Assembly: GCF_041435495.1 (NCBI RefSeq)
Contig: NZ_CP108644.1
Span: 5,317,501 to 5,381,500 of the forward strand
Reading direction: 5' to 3'
DNA from: Streptomyces sp. NBC_01116
GTDB lineage: Bacteria; Actinomycetota; Actinomycetes; Streptomycetales; Streptomycetaceae
Length of the DNA: 64,000 nucleotides
Shown here: piece by piece, positions 51,552-60,502 of the stretch
Layout: each line of letters begins with the position of its first letter
How positions within the stretch are numbered: the first letter of the stretch is position 1
Position numbers and translations under genes: made by a program
Notes under the pieces: model-generated
Seen by the model: the letters and a program-made list of their open reading frames with translations, nothing else
Database searches by the model: none
What the model was told of the DNA's origin: nothing

Positions 51552-52934
51552 ATGGCAGCAGTGCTCTTCGCTCTGGTGGGGGTCGTGGTGCTGGCGCTGC
51601 TCGGCGCCGTGCACCGGTATCTGTGGCGCCGCTTCGTCGGTGACACGACGGCGCCGGGCAGTCCGCTGCGCCGGGCGGGCACCGTCGCGGCCTTCGTCCT
51701 GCCGCTGCTGAGCGTCGGCGCCATGACGTCCGGCCGGGCCGGAGCGCCCTTCTGGCTCCAGCAGGTGCTGGCCTGGCCGGGCTTCCTGTGGCTCGCCTGT
51801 CTGCTCTACCTGACGCTGGCGCTGCTCGTGGGCGAGGTCGTACGCCCCCTTCTCCTTCGGGTCCTCGCCCGGCGCGACGGAACGCCGGGCACGGCGGAAA
51901 GCGGAACGGCTCCCGACGTCCTCGCCGACGTCAGGGGCGAGACCCGTCCTCGTACCGAAGAGCTGGTCCCGTCCCGGTCGGGCGGCGTCCCCACCGGTTC
52001 GGAAGCCGTGACGGGTACGGCCCCGGAGCCCGTGGCGGAACCGGAAGCGGAACCCGCTTCCGACGTCTCGGCCGCCCCTGCCACCACCGCTTCCACCCTC
52101 GCCCCCGGCCCCTCCCGGCGGCTCTTCGTCTCCCGGGTCGTCGGCGGCGCCGCGGCCGCCGCCGGACTCGCCACCGTCGGCTACGGCACGTACGGCGTGC
52201 TGCGCGGGCCCAGCGTCCGGCGGATCACCGTCCCGCTGGCCCGACTGCCCCGTGCCGCCCACGGTTTCCGGATCGCCGTGGTCAGCGACATCCACATCGG
52301 GCCGATCCTCGGCCGCGCCCACACCCGCCGGATCGTCGACACGATCAACGCGACCTCGCCCGACCTGGTCGCCGTCGTCGGCGACCTCGTCGACGGCTCC
52401 GTCGCGGACCTGGGCTCCGCCGCCGAACCGCTGGCCGCCCTGCGCGCCCGGCACGGCAGCTTCTTCGTCACCGGCAACCACGAGTACTTCTCCGGCGCCG
52501 AGCAGTGGGTCGACCACGTCCGCGAACTCGGGCTGATCCCGCTGGAGAACGCCCGGGTCGAGATCGAGGGCTTCGACCTCGCCGGCGTCAACGACATCGC
52601 GGGCGAGACCGAGGGCCAGGGGCCCGACTTCGCCCGTGCGCTGGGCGACCGGGACCGCGGCCGGGCCGCCGTCCTCCTCGCCCACCAGCCCGTCGTCATC
52701 CACGACGCCGTCGAGCACGGCGTCGACCTCCAGCTCTCCGGCCACACCCACGGCGGACAGCTCTGGCCCGGCAACTTCCTCGCCGAGCTGGCCAACCCCA
52801 CCGTCGACGGGCTCGAACGCTACGGCGACACCCAGCTCTTCGTCTCGCGCGGCGCGGGCGCCTGGGGTCCGCCGGTCCGGGTGGGCGCCCCCTCCGACAT
52901 CACCGTCGTGGAGCTGGCCTCCCGTCAGGCGTAG
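51552..52934 (+). CDS. Membrane-anchored metallophosphoesterase
   Basis: This 460-residue protein has about three to four membrane helices in its first 110 residues, a disordered Glu/Ala/Pro linker, a further helix with a twin-Arg-like start (RRLFVSRVVGGAAAAAGLA), and an outer calcineurin-like phosphoesterase domain. The metal ligands appear in order: SDIHIGP, GDLVDG, GNHEY, AHQP and SGHTHGGQ. This arrangement is like YkuE/YaeI-type enzymes that act on UDP-sugar or lipid phosphates. It begins 24 bases after the small membrane protein gene, suggesting an operon. Confidence 0.92.
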   Translation: MAAVLFALVGVVVLALLGAVHRYLWRRFVGDTTAPGSPLRRAGTVAAFVLPLLSVGAMTSGRAGAPFWLQQVLAWPGFLWLACLLYLTLALLVGEVVRPLLLRVLARRDGTPGTAESGTAPDVLADVRGETRPRTEELVPSRSGGVPTGSEAVTGTAPEPVAEPEAEPASDVSAAPATTASTLAPGPSRRLFVSRVVGGAAAAAGLATVGYGTYGVLRGPSVRRITVPLARLPRAAHGFRIAVVSDIHIGPILGRAHTRRIVDTINATSPDLVAVVGDLVDGSVADLGSAAEPLAALRARHGSFFVTGNHEYFSGAEQWVDHVRELGLIPLENARVEIEGFDLAGVNDIAGETEGQGPDFARALGDRDRGRAAVLLAHQPVVIHDAVEHGVDLQLSGHTHGGQLWPGNFLAELANPTVDGLERYGDTQLFVSRGAGAWGPPVRVGAPSDITVVELASRQA

Positions 52935-53039
52935 CCGCGTTGCGGGTGCGACGGTCCGGAAGCTCCGGTTCCACCGTCATGGAATCCACACCGAAGGGTC
53001 ACCGTCAGCTACGGAAACCCGCAGGTAGGAAGCGCGAAA

Positions 53040-53085
53040 CAGCCTTTTCGGACAGAGGTTCGGGGGCGTGTCCAATAAAAGGCTG
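53040..53085. terminator. Hairpin upstream of the solute-binding protein gene
   Basis: CAGCCTTTTCGGACA pairs with TGTCCAATAAAAGGCTG (53069-53085) with small bulges. It lies 106 bases after the metallophosphoesterase stop. The following 120 bases up to 53206 are less GC-rich (TGTGAAAATCGTGTGATTGG) and carry the next promoter. Confidence 0.6.
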
Positions 53086-53206
53086 TGAGTGCCCCATTTA
53101 CTCTTCCAGATGTGAAAATCGTGTGATTGGGTAAGCGCGAACATGCGGCGATGTGCGCGTCACAAACGCGACCGCCGAGGTGGGGCTGGTAAGGGAGAGC
53201 ACGGCA

Positions 53207-54760
53207 ATGCGGTCGGTCCGGGTGCGGATTCTCGCGATTCTCGCGGTATTGGTGATAGCGGGCGTCGGTGCCTGGCAACTGCTCCCGTCGGGGGAGGCGA
53301 AGACCGATGCGATCACGGTCGGTACATCGGACGTCGTCACCTCCCTCGACCCGGCCGGCGCGTACGACGCGGGTTCCTGGGCGATCTACAGCAACATCTA
53401 CCAGTCGCTGCTGACCTTCAAGCCCGGTGCGGTCACGCCGGAACCGGACGCCGCCGAGAGCTGCGGATTCGTCGGGCAGAAGCTCCAGACGTACCAGTGC
53501 AAGCTCCGCGACGACCTGACGTTCTCCAACGGCCGCAAGATCACCGCCGAGGACGTCAAGCACTCCTTCGACCGGATCTTCACGATCAAGTCGGACGTCG
53601 GTCCCGCGGGTCTCTTCCCCACGCTCGACTCGGTCTCGACCGAGGGCAGCACGATCACGTTCAACCTCTCCGGCAGGGACGCGACCTTCCCGCAGAAGAT
53701 CGCCACCGGCGCCGCCGCGATCGTCGACCCGGCCACGTACCCGAAGGACAAGCTCCGCCAGGGCAACCAGGTCGACGGCTCCGGACCGTACGTCCTGAAG
53801 TCGTACGAGTCGGGGAAGAGCGCCGAGCTGGTGCCGAACCTGAAGTACAGGGGCGCGCTCAAGAAGACCGGCGAGGCGGTGAACATCCGCTACTTCAAGA
53901 CCTCCGAGGAGCTTCAGACGTCCTGGGACGCCGGAGACGTGGACGTCGCCCACCGCCAGCTCCCGTCCGAGACGCTCGCCGAGCTGAACGTGAACGACCC
54001 CGACGTGCGGGTGACCGAGGCGGCCAGCGCCGAGATCCGCAACATCATCTTCAACGTCCGCGAGGACTCGCCGTTCCGGGAGAAGAAGGTCCGCCAGGCC
54101 GTCGCCGCGCTCCTCGACCGCGGCCCCCTGGTCCGGAAGGTCTACCAGGGCACGGTCGACCCGCTGTACTCGCTGATCCCCACCGGCTACATCGGGCACA
54201 GCACCCCCTTCTTCGACGCCTACCCCTCCTCCGACCCCAAGCGCGCGGCGCAACTGCTGGAGCAGGCCGGGGTGGAGACGCCGGTCGCCGTCAAGTTCGC
54301 CTACCGCGAGGGCGACATGTACACCAAGGAGACCGCCGAGCTGCGCCGTCAGATGGAGAAGGACGGGCTGTTCAAGGTCTCGGTCGAGGCCGTGGAGTGG
54401 ACGAAGTACCAGAAGGGCTACGCGGCCGGTAAGTACGAGATGTACACCGTCGGCTGGTTCCCCGACTTCCCGGACCCCGACACCTTCGGCCAGCCGCTCG
54501 TCGGCACCGGGAACGTGCTGCACAGCGGATACTCCAGCAAGAAGATGGACCAGCTGATCACGGCCACGCAGCAGTTCAGCGACCGCAGCCGGACCTCGAA
54601 CGACTTCAAGGACATGCAGGCGCTGGTCGGCGAGGACGTCCCGCTGCTGCCGCTGTGGCAGAAGAAGGACTACGTCGTCGCCAAGTCCGAGGTCGCCGGC
54701 TCCCAGTACCTCTCCGACGGCACCGGCACCTGGCGCCTGTGGGAGCTCAGCTGGATCTGA
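53207..54760 (+). CDS. Family 5 ABC transporter solute-binding protein
   Basis: This 517-residue protein has an N-terminal helix (VRILAILAVLVIAGVGAWQL), without a lipobox Cys, then the SBP family 5 fold (SDVVTSLDPAGAYDAGSWAI, CKLRDDLTFSNGRKITAEDV, GSGPYVLKSY, HSGYSSKKMDQLI). The family binds peptides, nickel or other solutes outside the cell. No permease or ATPase gene lies beside it, so it is an orphan. AAGGGAG lies nine bases before the ATG. It converges on the TetR gene 10 bases away. Confidence 0.9.
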   Translation: MRSVRVRILAILAVLVIAGVGAWQLLPSGEAKTDAITVGTSDVVTSLDPAGAYDAGSWAIYSNIYQSLLTFKPGAVTPEPDAAESCGFVGQKLQTYQCKLRDDLTFSNGRKITAEDVKHSFDRIFTIKSDVGPAGLFPTLDSVSTEGSTITFNLSGRDATFPQKIATGAAAIVDPATYPKDKLRQGNQVDGSGPYVLKSYESGKSAELVPNLKYRGALKKTGEAVNIRYFKTSEELQTSWDAGDVDVAHRQLPSETLAELNVNDPDVRVTEAASAEIRNIIFNVREDSPFREKKVRQAVAALLDRGPLVRKVYQGTVDPLYSLIPTGYIGHSTPFFDAYPSSDPKRAAQLLEQAGVETPVAVKFAYREGDMYTKETAELRRQMEKDGLFKVSVEAVEWTKYQKGYAAGKYEMYTVGWFPDFPDPDTFGQPLVGTGNVLHSGYSSKKMDQLITATQQFSDRSRTSNDFKDMQALVGEDVPLLPLWQKKDYVVAKSEVAGSQYLSDGTGTWRLWELSWI

Positions 54761-54770
54761 TCCGGACGGG

Positions 54771-55517
54771 TCAGTCGGACGGGTCGGACGGCCGGGGCTT
54801 CGCCCCGGCCGTCGCCGTACCCGGCAGGAACTCCACCAGCAGCGCGTGGATCTGCCGCACCAGCGGTCGCAGCACCCGGAACCGGGAGAGCGAGATGGCC
54901 CGTGCGACGATCGGCGCGGTGCGCTCGACCAGCCGGCGGCTGCGCTCGGCGCCCTCGCTGCGGTCGTACACCCAGAACAGCACCAGCCCCATCTGCATCA
55001 GCCACATCAACTGCGGCAGCAGCGGGGCCAGTTCCGGGTCGCTCTTGACGTCCGCCCCGGCGATGCAGCGCTCGTGGATGGAGATCGCCGCGTCACGGGC
55101 GGCCACCGAGTCCTCGGAGAACGGGGAGAGCGGGCTGTCCGGATCGGCGGCGTTCTTGAAGAACTGGGCGGCGAAGCGGTGGTACGGCTCCGCCACGTCC
55201 AGCCAGCCGAGCAGCACGCCCCTGACGCGTACGGTCAGATCCCTGTCGCCCTCCAGCACGGGCCGGACCGCCGCCGCGTGTTCGTCGGCGATCCGGTCGT
55301 AGAAGCCCTGGACCAGGTGCTCCTTCGAGGAGAAGTAGTAGTAGGCGTTCCCGACCGAGACGCCCGCCTCCTGGGCGATGGCCCGCATGGTCGTCCGGTC
55401 GTAGCCGCGCTCCGCGAAGAGCCGGAGCGCCGTCTCGAGAATCAGCGTGCGGGTCTGCTCGCTCTTCGCGGCCTTGGCCGGTTTGTTCGCCTGCGCGTTC
55501 TTCTCTTCCTTCACCAC
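54771..55517 (-). CDS. TetR-family regulator
   Basis: This 248-residue regulator has the HTH near residues 30-65 (ETALRLFAERGYDRTTMRAI, then AQEAGVSVGNAYYYFSSKEH) and a helical ligand domain. The start is a GTG at 55517 or 55514; there is no ribosome binding site, and TAACCT about 12 bases upstream suggests a leaderless message. Two palindromes of TTGAAC-xx-GTTCAA type lie 550-620 bases away at the next minus-strand gene. They fit a TetR operator and are the best guess for its binding sites. Its own promoter lacks this sequence. Confidence 0.88.
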   Translation of the reverse strand: MVKEEKNAQANKPAKAAKSEQTRTLILETALRLFAERGYDRTTMRAIAQEAGVSVGNAYYYFSSKEHLVQGFYDRIADEHAAAVRPVLEGDRDLTVRVRGVLLGWLDVAEPYHRFAAQFFKNAADPDSPLSPFSEDSVAARDAAISIHERCIAGADVKSDPELAPLLPQLMWLMQMGLVLFWVYDRSEGAERSRRLVERTAPIVARAISLSRFRVLRPLVRQIHALLVEFLPGTATAGAKPRPSDPSD

Positions 55518-55617
55518 GGGTCCAAGGTTATCGGGGACCCCGCGGCGCTCCGGCCGGGGAGGCGCACTCGCGGCCCCGGGTGCGCAGGGCGGAAGGGCCA
55601 GGGGGCGGTCACCGGAC

Positions 55618-56058
55618 TCACTGCCACGGCGCCGGCGCGGGAGCGGCCCACCGGCCCTGGGGCCCGGGAGGCGTCCAGGCCCCCGGCGGCACCGGCGGGG
55701 TCTGCTCGCGCTCCAGGGCGCCGCGGCGGCGGATGCGGCTGAGCACCCACACATTGCCCAGGTGCATGACGCCGAGCACCAGCAGGACCACGCCCACCTT
55801 CACCGAGAGGGCCTCGAACAGCTCGCGGGCGTTGGCGACCTGGTCGGAGCTCTTCAGGTAGAGCGTGACGAACCCGAGGTTGACCAGGTAGAAGCCGACC
55901 ACCAGCAGGTGGTTGACGGCGTCGGCGAGCTTCTCGTTCCCGTGCAGCACATCGGCGAGGAAGACCCGTCCGTTGCGGCTGAGGGTGCGCGCGACCCAGA
56001 CGGTGAGCGCCACGGTGATCAGCAGGTAGATGACGTACGCGACAACAGTGAGGTCCAT
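55618..56058 (-). CDS. Small integral membrane protein, likely TetR target
   Basis: This 146-residue protein has four membrane helices (LTVVAYVIYLLITVALTVWV; a second around LLVVGFYLVNLGFVTLYL; a third around VGVVLLVLGVMHLGNVWVL and a fainter start of another) and ends in a Pro-rich tail (PPVPPGAWTPPGPQG). The first ATG at 56085 is out-ranked by the ATG at 56058, which has GGGAGGG eight bases upstream. A TTGAACGCGTTCAA palindrome lies right at its promoter. The function is unknown. Confidence 0.8.
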   Translation of the reverse strand: MDLTVVAYVIYLLITVALTVWVARTLSRNGRVFLADVLHGNEKLADAVNHLLVVGFYLVNLGFVTLYLKSSDQVANARELFEALSVKVGVVLLVLGVMHLGNVWVLSRIRRRGALEREQTPPVPPGAWTPPGPQGRWAAPAPAPWQ

Positions 56059-56071
56059 GCCCCACCCTCCC

Positions 56072-56085
56072 TTGAACGCGTTCAA
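56072..56085. promoter_or_regulatory. Palindromic operator TTGAACGCGTTCAA
   Basis: A perfect 14-base palindrome sits 13 bases before the start of the small membrane protein gene, where bound regulator would block transcription. It fits T-NN-AAC-NN-GTT-NN-A, the pattern I recall for KstR-type TetR operators. A second copy with the same core lies at 56117-56132. Confidence 0.7.
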
Positions 56086-56108
56086 AAATGCTTTCGGGCA
56101 TGACGATA

Positions 56109-56140
56109 GACCCCTTCTTGAACATGTTCAAGAAGGGGTC
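56109..56140. promoter_or_regulatory. Perfect 32-base palindrome with TTGAACATGTTCAA core
   Basis: GACCCCTTCTTGAACA (56109-56124) is followed directly by its reverse complement, with no loop. The core matches the operator at 56072-56085. Its long arms also allow a hairpin that could terminate the upstream gene, so it may do both. It lies between the genes at 56172 and 56058. Confidence 0.75.
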
Positions 56141-56171
56141 CGGGGAGAGGTGGGGCAGAGCGCCCCGGGCG

Positions 56172-56774
56172 TCAGGCGCTCAGGGAGCGGGCCTGGTTGA
56201 GCTGGCCCATGACGGCCGGGAAGGTGTGCGGACCCATGGCCGGGATCATCGTCGAGTGGTGCCGGCCGCCGCTGACGACCGTGACCTGGATGAATCCGGT
56301 GGTCCGCTTCTCCTTCATCAGCAGGAACAGCAGGCCGATCAGGCAGAACAGCGCGAAGATGATCGCCAGCACGACCGCGTGCGTCGGGATCTTCTCCTCC
56401 GTGCGCGACATGTCCGTGGCCGTCCAGACCGCGCCCTTGAGCGGCATCGTCCCGGACGGGGTGACGATCGCGTCGCTCATCACGGTGATGTCGCCGATCG
56501 ACAGCATCGGCACGCCGCCCTGGCCTGGCGCTCCCTGCGGCACCGGGAGGTACTGGCCGGGCATCGTCGGCTGCGCGTGCTGGGGGTACCCGTAACCGGG
56601 GCCGGGCTGGGCGGCGTGGTCCGGCAGCGGCTGCGGATAGCCGTACGCGGGCGGGGAGCCCGTCGCCGGGTAGCCGTACCCCTGGCCGTCGGCGATGGTG
56701 GGCTGGTGGCCCGGCTGCTGCTGGGGCGGGCCCCACTTGTACGCGTCGTCCGCGTACGGATTCGGCTCGCTCAC
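56172..56774 (-). CDS. Membrane protein with Pro/Gln/Tyr-rich N-terminus
   Basis: This 200-residue protein begins with about 90 residues of Gly/Tyr/Pro/Gln-rich sequence (GYGYPATGSPPAYGYPQPLP), continues with a short beta-rich segment (MLSIGDITVMSDAIVTPSGT), then one membrane helix (HAVVLAIIFALFCLIGLLFL) and a basic tail domain (KEKRTTGFIQVTVVSGGRHH). The family is widespread in Streptomyces without known function. The ATG has a GAACGGGGAT-like region upstream. The gene lies between the sdh operon terminator and the TetR operators. Confidence 0.75.
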   Translation of the reverse strand: MSEPNPYADDAYKWGPPQQQPGHQPTIADGQGYGYPATGSPPAYGYPQPLPDHAAQPGPGYGYPQHAQPTMPGQYLPVPQGAPGQGGVPMLSIGDITVMSDAIVTPSGTMPLKGAVWTATDMSRTEEKIPTHAVVLAIIFALFCLIGLLFLLMKEKRTTGFIQVTVVSGGRHHSTMIPAMGPHTFPAVMGQLNQARSLSA

Positions 56775-56845
56775 GACGATCCCCGTTCTCTTTCGGTCTT
56801 CAGCTCCGCTGAACCGTACCGCCCGTGCGGCCCCCGGCGCAGCAA

Positions 56846-56889
56846 CAGGCCCCGCCCCGGCAGCGATGAGGCTGCGGGGACGGGGCCTG
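56846..56889. terminator. Terminator of the sdh operon
   Basis: CAGGCCCCGCCCCGGCAGC (56846-56864) pairs with GCTGCGGGGACGGGGCCTG (56871-56889) with one shifted base, 27 bases beyond the sdhB stop on the minus strand. Confidence 0.82.
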
Positions 56890-56915
56890 TCGACGTAACG
56901 GGTGTTACGCGAAGG

Positions 56916-57683
56916 TCAGAAGCGACGCGTGATGAGCGCGCGCTTCACCTCCTGGATCGCCTTGGTGACCTCGATGCCACGCGGGCAGGCGTCCGTGCAG
57001 TTGAACGTGGTGCGGCAACGCCACACGCCGTCACGGTCGTTGAGGATCTCCAGGCGCTGCTCGCCGCCCTCGTCGCGCGAGTCGAAGATGAAGCGGTGCG
57101 CGTTGACGATCGCCGCCGGGCCGAAGTACTGGCCGTCGTTCCAGAACACCGGGCACGAGGACGTGCACGCGGCGCACAGGATGCACTTGGTGGTGTCGTC
57201 GAACCGCTCGCGGTCCTCGGGGGACTGCAGGCGCTCGCGGGTCGGCTCGTTCCCCTTGGTGATGAGGAAGGGCATGACATCGTGGTACGCCTGGAAGAAC
57301 GGGTCCATGTCGACCACGAGGTCCTTGAGGACCGTGAGGCCCTTGATGGCCTCGACCGTGATCGGCTTGTCCGGGTTGATGTCCTTGATCAGCGTCTTGC
57401 AGGCGAGCCTGTTCTTGCCGTTGATCCGCATCGCGTCGGAACCGCAGATGCCGTGCGCGCAGGAACGGCGGAACGTCAGGGTTCCGTCGATCTCCCACTT
57501 GATCTTGTGAAGGGCGTCGAGGACACGCTCCTTCGGGTCGATCTCGATCTGGAAGTCCTGCCACTGGACCTCGTCCGACACCTCGGGGTTGAAGCGGCGG
57601 ATCCGGAACGTGGCCGTGATGAACGGCGAGTCGGCGAAGCCGGCCTCGGCGTTGTCGGTCTTGTCCAGGGTCGGGGTAGCCAT
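56916..57683 (-). CDS. sdhB: Succinate dehydrogenase, iron-sulfur subunit
   Basis: This 255-residue subunit carries three Fe-S clusters. The [2Fe-2S] site is CAHGICGSDAMRING plus a later Cys, and the [4Fe-4S]/[3Fe-4S] sites are CILCAACTSSCPVFW and CTDACPRGIEV. It passes electrons from SdhA to the membrane subunits. Its ATG overlaps the sdhA stop by one base (TGATG), giving translational coupling. Confidence 0.98.
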   Translation of the reverse strand: MATPTLDKTDNAEAGFADSPFITATFRIRRFNPEVSDEVQWQDFQIEIDPKERVLDALHKIKWEIDGTLTFRRSCAHGICGSDAMRINGKNRLACKTLIKDINPDKPITVEAIKGLTVLKDLVVDMDPFFQAYHDVMPFLITKGNEPTRERLQSPEDRERFDDTTKCILCAACTSSCPVFWNDGQYFGPAAIVNAHRFIFDSRDEGGEQRLEILNDRDGVWRCRTTFNCTDACPRGIEVTKAIQEVKRALITRRF

Positions 57684-59437
57684 CAGTACTTACGCTCCAT
57701 CGGCTGGTAGCGGGTCGTCACGACCGGCTTGTAGTCGAGCCGGATCGACTCGGCGCCGTCGGCGGCCACCTCGCGGTACGCCATGGTGTGGCGCATGAAG
57801 TTGACGTCGTCGCGGTTCGGGAAGTCCTCGCGGTAGTGACCGCCGCGGGACTCCTTGCGGGCGAGCGCGGAGACCGCCATGACCTCGGCCAGGTCGAGCA
57901 GGTTGCCCAGCTCGATGGCCTCCAGCAGGTCGGTGTTGAACCGCTTGCCCTTGTCCTGGATGGACACGTTGAGGTACCGCGCGCGCAGCTCGGCGATCTT
58001 GTCGACCGCCGTCTTGATCGTCTGCTCGGTGCGGAACACCATCACGTTGGCGTCCATGCACTCCTGGAGCTCCAGGCGCAGCGTCGCGACGCGCTCGGTG
58101 CCGGTGGAGTTGCGCAGCCGCTCGACCTGGTCGGCGACCAGCTGGGCGGGGTTCTCGGGCAGCTCGACGAAGTCGGTCCTCGCCGCGTACTCGGCGGCGG
58201 CGATGCCGGAGCGCTTGCCGAAGACGTTGATGTCGAGCAGCGAGTTGGTGCCCAGGCGGTTGGCGCCGTGCACGGAGACACAGGCGACCTCGCCGGCGGC
58301 GTACAGGCCCGGGACGACGGTGGTGTTGTCGGCCAGCACCTCGCCCTCGACGTTGGTCGGGATGCCGCCCATGGCGTAGTGCGCGGTCGGCTGGATCGGG
58401 ATCGGGTCCGTGTAGGGCTCGATGCCGAGGTACGTCCGCGCGAACTCGGTGATGTCCGGGAGCTTGGCGTCCAGCTGCTCCGGCGGCAGGTGCGTGAGGT
58501 CCAGGTACACGTGGTCACCGGCCGGACCGCAGCCGCGGCCCTCACGGATCTCCGTGTAGATGGAGCGCGAGACGACGTCACGGGACGCGAGGTCCTTCAT
58601 GACCGGCGCGTACTTCTCCATGAAGCGCTCGCCGTCCTTGTTGCGGAGGATGCCGCCCTCACCGCGGGCGCCCTCCGTCAGCAGGATGCCCATGCGCCAG
58701 ATGCCCGTCGGGTGGAACTGGAAGAACTCCATGTCCTCCAGCGGCAGGCCGCGCCGGTAGCAGGCGGCCTGGCCGTCACCGGTCAGGGTGTGCGCGTTCG
58801 ACGTCACCTTGAAGAACTTGCCGGTGCCGCCCGAGGCGTAGATGACCGACTTCGCCTGGAAGACGTGGATCTCGCCGGTCGCCAGCTCGTAGGCGACGAC
58901 GCCGGCGGACTTCTTGACCCCGTCGACCTCGGTGATCAGCTGGTCCAGGACGTAGAACTCGTTGAAGAACTCCACACCCTCCTTGACGCAGTTCTGGTAC
59001 AGCGTCTGGAGGATCATGTGGCCGGTGCGGTCGCCCGAGTAGCAGGCGCGACGGACCGGGGCCTCACCATGGCCACGGGTGTGACCACCGAAGCGGCGCT
59101 GGTCGATCCTGCCCTCGGGCGTGCGGCCGAACGGCAGGCCCATCTTCTCCAGGTCGAGGACGGCGTCGATGGCCTCCTTCGCCAGGATCTCGGCGGCGTC
59201 CTGGTCGACCAGGTAGTCGCCGCCCTTGACCGTGTCGAAGGTGTGCCACTCCCAGTTGTCCTCCTCCACGTTGGCGAGCGCGGCGGCCATGCCGCCCTGC
59301 GCCGCGCCCGTGTGGGAGCGGGTGGGGTAGAGCTTCGTCAGCACGGCGGTACGGCTGCGCTTGGTCGACTCGATGGCCGCGCGCATGCCGGCGCCGCCGG
59401 CGCCGACGATGACGGTGTCGTACTTGTGGATCTGCAT
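57683..59437 (-). CDS. sdhA: Succinate dehydrogenase, flavoprotein subunit
   Basis: This 584-residue subunit oxidises succinate to fumarate with covalent FAD. GAGGAGMRAAIE binds the ADP part, RSHTGAAQGGMAAAL contains the His that links FAD, RRFGGHTRGHGEAPVRRAC and the QFHPTGIWRMG motif are typical, and HYAMGGIPTNVEGEVLADNT lies at the active site. The length is normal. The ATG lies 30 bases after sdhD. Confidence 0.98.
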   Translation of the reverse strand: MQIHKYDTVIVGAGGAGMRAAIESTKRSRTAVLTKLYPTRSHTGAAQGGMAAALANVEEDNWEWHTFDTVKGGDYLVDQDAAEILAKEAIDAVLDLEKMGLPFGRTPEGRIDQRRFGGHTRGHGEAPVRRACYSGDRTGHMILQTLYQNCVKEGVEFFNEFYVLDQLITEVDGVKKSAGVVAYELATGEIHVFQAKSVIYASGGTGKFFKVTSNAHTLTGDGQAACYRRGLPLEDMEFFQFHPTGIWRMGILLTEGARGEGGILRNKDGERFMEKYAPVMKDLASRDVVSRSIYTEIREGRGCGPAGDHVYLDLTHLPPEQLDAKLPDITEFARTYLGIEPYTDPIPIQPTAHYAMGGIPTNVEGEVLADNTTVVPGLYAAGEVACVSVHGANRLGTNSLLDINVFGKRSGIAAAEYAARTDFVELPENPAQLVADQVERLRNSTGTERVATLRLELQECMDANVMVFRTEQTIKTAVDKIAELRARYLNVSIQDKGKRFNTDLLEAIELGNLLDLAEVMAVSALARKESRGGHYREDFPNRDDVNFMRHTMAYREVAADGAESIRLDYKPVVTTRYQPMERKY

Positions 59438-59467
59438 GGTTTTCCTCTGGTCCCTCTGTCCCGGCGC

Positions 59468-59950
59468 CTAGCGGATGTTCGGGTCGAAGGTGAAGATCAC
59501 CAGCGTGCCCAGCAGGACGGTGAACACCGTGGCGGTGTACAGGAGCATCTTCAGCCAGAAGCGGGTGTTGTCCCGTTCGGCGTAGTCGTTGATGACCGTG
59601 CGCAGGCCGTTGCCGCCGTGGAGCATGGCGAGCCACAGCATGATGAGGTCCCAGGCCTGCCAGAACGGCGAGGCCCAGCGGCCCGCCACGAAGGCGAAGC
59701 CGATCTTGGAGACGCCGCCGTCGAGCACCAGCTGGATCAGCAGGTGGCCGATGACGAGGACGACCAGGACGATGCCCGACAGGCGCATGAAGAGCCAGGC
59801 GTACATCTCGAAATTGGTGCGCGAAGCCTTGGGCGTCTTGCCCGTGCGCTTGCGCGGGGGCTCGATGACCGGGGCCGGGTGGTCGGCGTCGAACAGGCTC
59901 ACGCCCTCGACGTCGCCGATCGCGGCTGCGGAAGAAGTCTCGCTGGACAT
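59468..59950 (-). CDS. sdhD: Succinate dehydrogenase, membrane anchor subunit D
   Basis: This 160-residue protein has three membrane helices (RLSGIVLVVLVIGHLLIQLV; AWDLIMLWLAMLHGGNGLRT; MLLYTATVFTVLLGTLVIF). The His in VIGHLLIQ and MLHGGNGLR are the heme/quinone-site residues expected of the family. The N-terminal 45 residues are soluble. The ATG at 59950 lies 5 bases after the sdhC stop. Confidence 0.95.
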   Translation of the reverse strand: MSSETSSAAAIGDVEGVSLFDADHPAPVIEPPRKRTGKTPKASRTNFEMYAWLFMRLSGIVLVVLVIGHLLIQLVLDGGVSKIGFAFVAGRWASPFWQAWDLIMLWLAMLHGGNGLRTVINDYAERDNTRFWLKMLLYTATVFTVLLGTLVIFTFDPNIR

Positions 59951-59955
59951 GGGCC

Positions 59956-60336
59956 TCAGCTCCCGAAGACGTCGCGTACGGCGTGACCGAGGATCGGGTA
60001 CAGGGCCCCGACCATCAGCACGATCCAGATGCCCACCACGGTCCAGAGCATCTGCTTCTGGAGTCGCGGGCCCTTGGACCAGAAGTCCACGGCGATGATC
60101 CTCAGACCGTTCAGCGCGTGGAAGAGAATCGCGGCCACCAGGCCGTATTCGAGGAACGCGACAGGCCACGTCTTGTACGTGGCCACGACGTCGTCGTAGG
60201 CCTCGGGGGAAACGCGGACGAGAGCGGTGTCCAGGACATGTACGAACAGGAAGAAGAAAATGAGGACACCGGTGACTCGATGAGCCACCCACGACCACAT
60301 GCCTTCCCGGCCGCGGTACAGCGTTCCAGCCGGCAC
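59956..60336 (-). CDS. sdhC: Succinate dehydrogenase, cytochrome b556 subunit C
   Basis: This 126-residue membrane subunit has the signature HRVTGVLIFFFLFVHVLDTA with the heme His, then YGLVAAILFHALNGLRIIAV and VGIWIVLMVGALYPI. The GTG at 60336 with GGAGGG nine bases upstream is preferred over the ATG at 60411. It is the first gene of sdhCDAB. TACGAT (60423-60428, minus strand) could be the -10. Confidence 0.95.
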   Translation of the reverse strand: MPAGTLYRGREGMWSWVAHRVTGVLIFFFLFVHVLDTALVRVSPEAYDDVVATYKTWPVAFLEYGLVAAILFHALNGLRIIAVDFWSKGPRLQKQMLWTVVGIWIVLMVGALYPILGHAVRDVFGS

Positions 60337-60502
60337 GGAAGAACCCTCCGGGAGCGGGGATTGGGGTCGGCCGGCTTGACTGTCGGTCTGACCCGGCCGG
60401 GTACGGTCCACCGGCCCCGGCCATCGTAGCGACGCTTTGTCGGTTCGCGTTCGCCGGGGCCTCTGGTGTGATCAAAGTGGCAATCAAACAGGCACGGACG
60501 GG

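Noticed and set aside
49422..52751. 1109-codon minus-strand frame across the mobile elements and metallophosphoesterase gene
   Set aside because: The translation is Asp/Gly/Arg low-complexity shadow sequence, and the real genes on both strands have complete motifs.
57788..59986. 732-codon plus-strand frame opposite sdhA
   Set aside because: It is the shadow of a certain flavoprotein gene with no start signal or domain.
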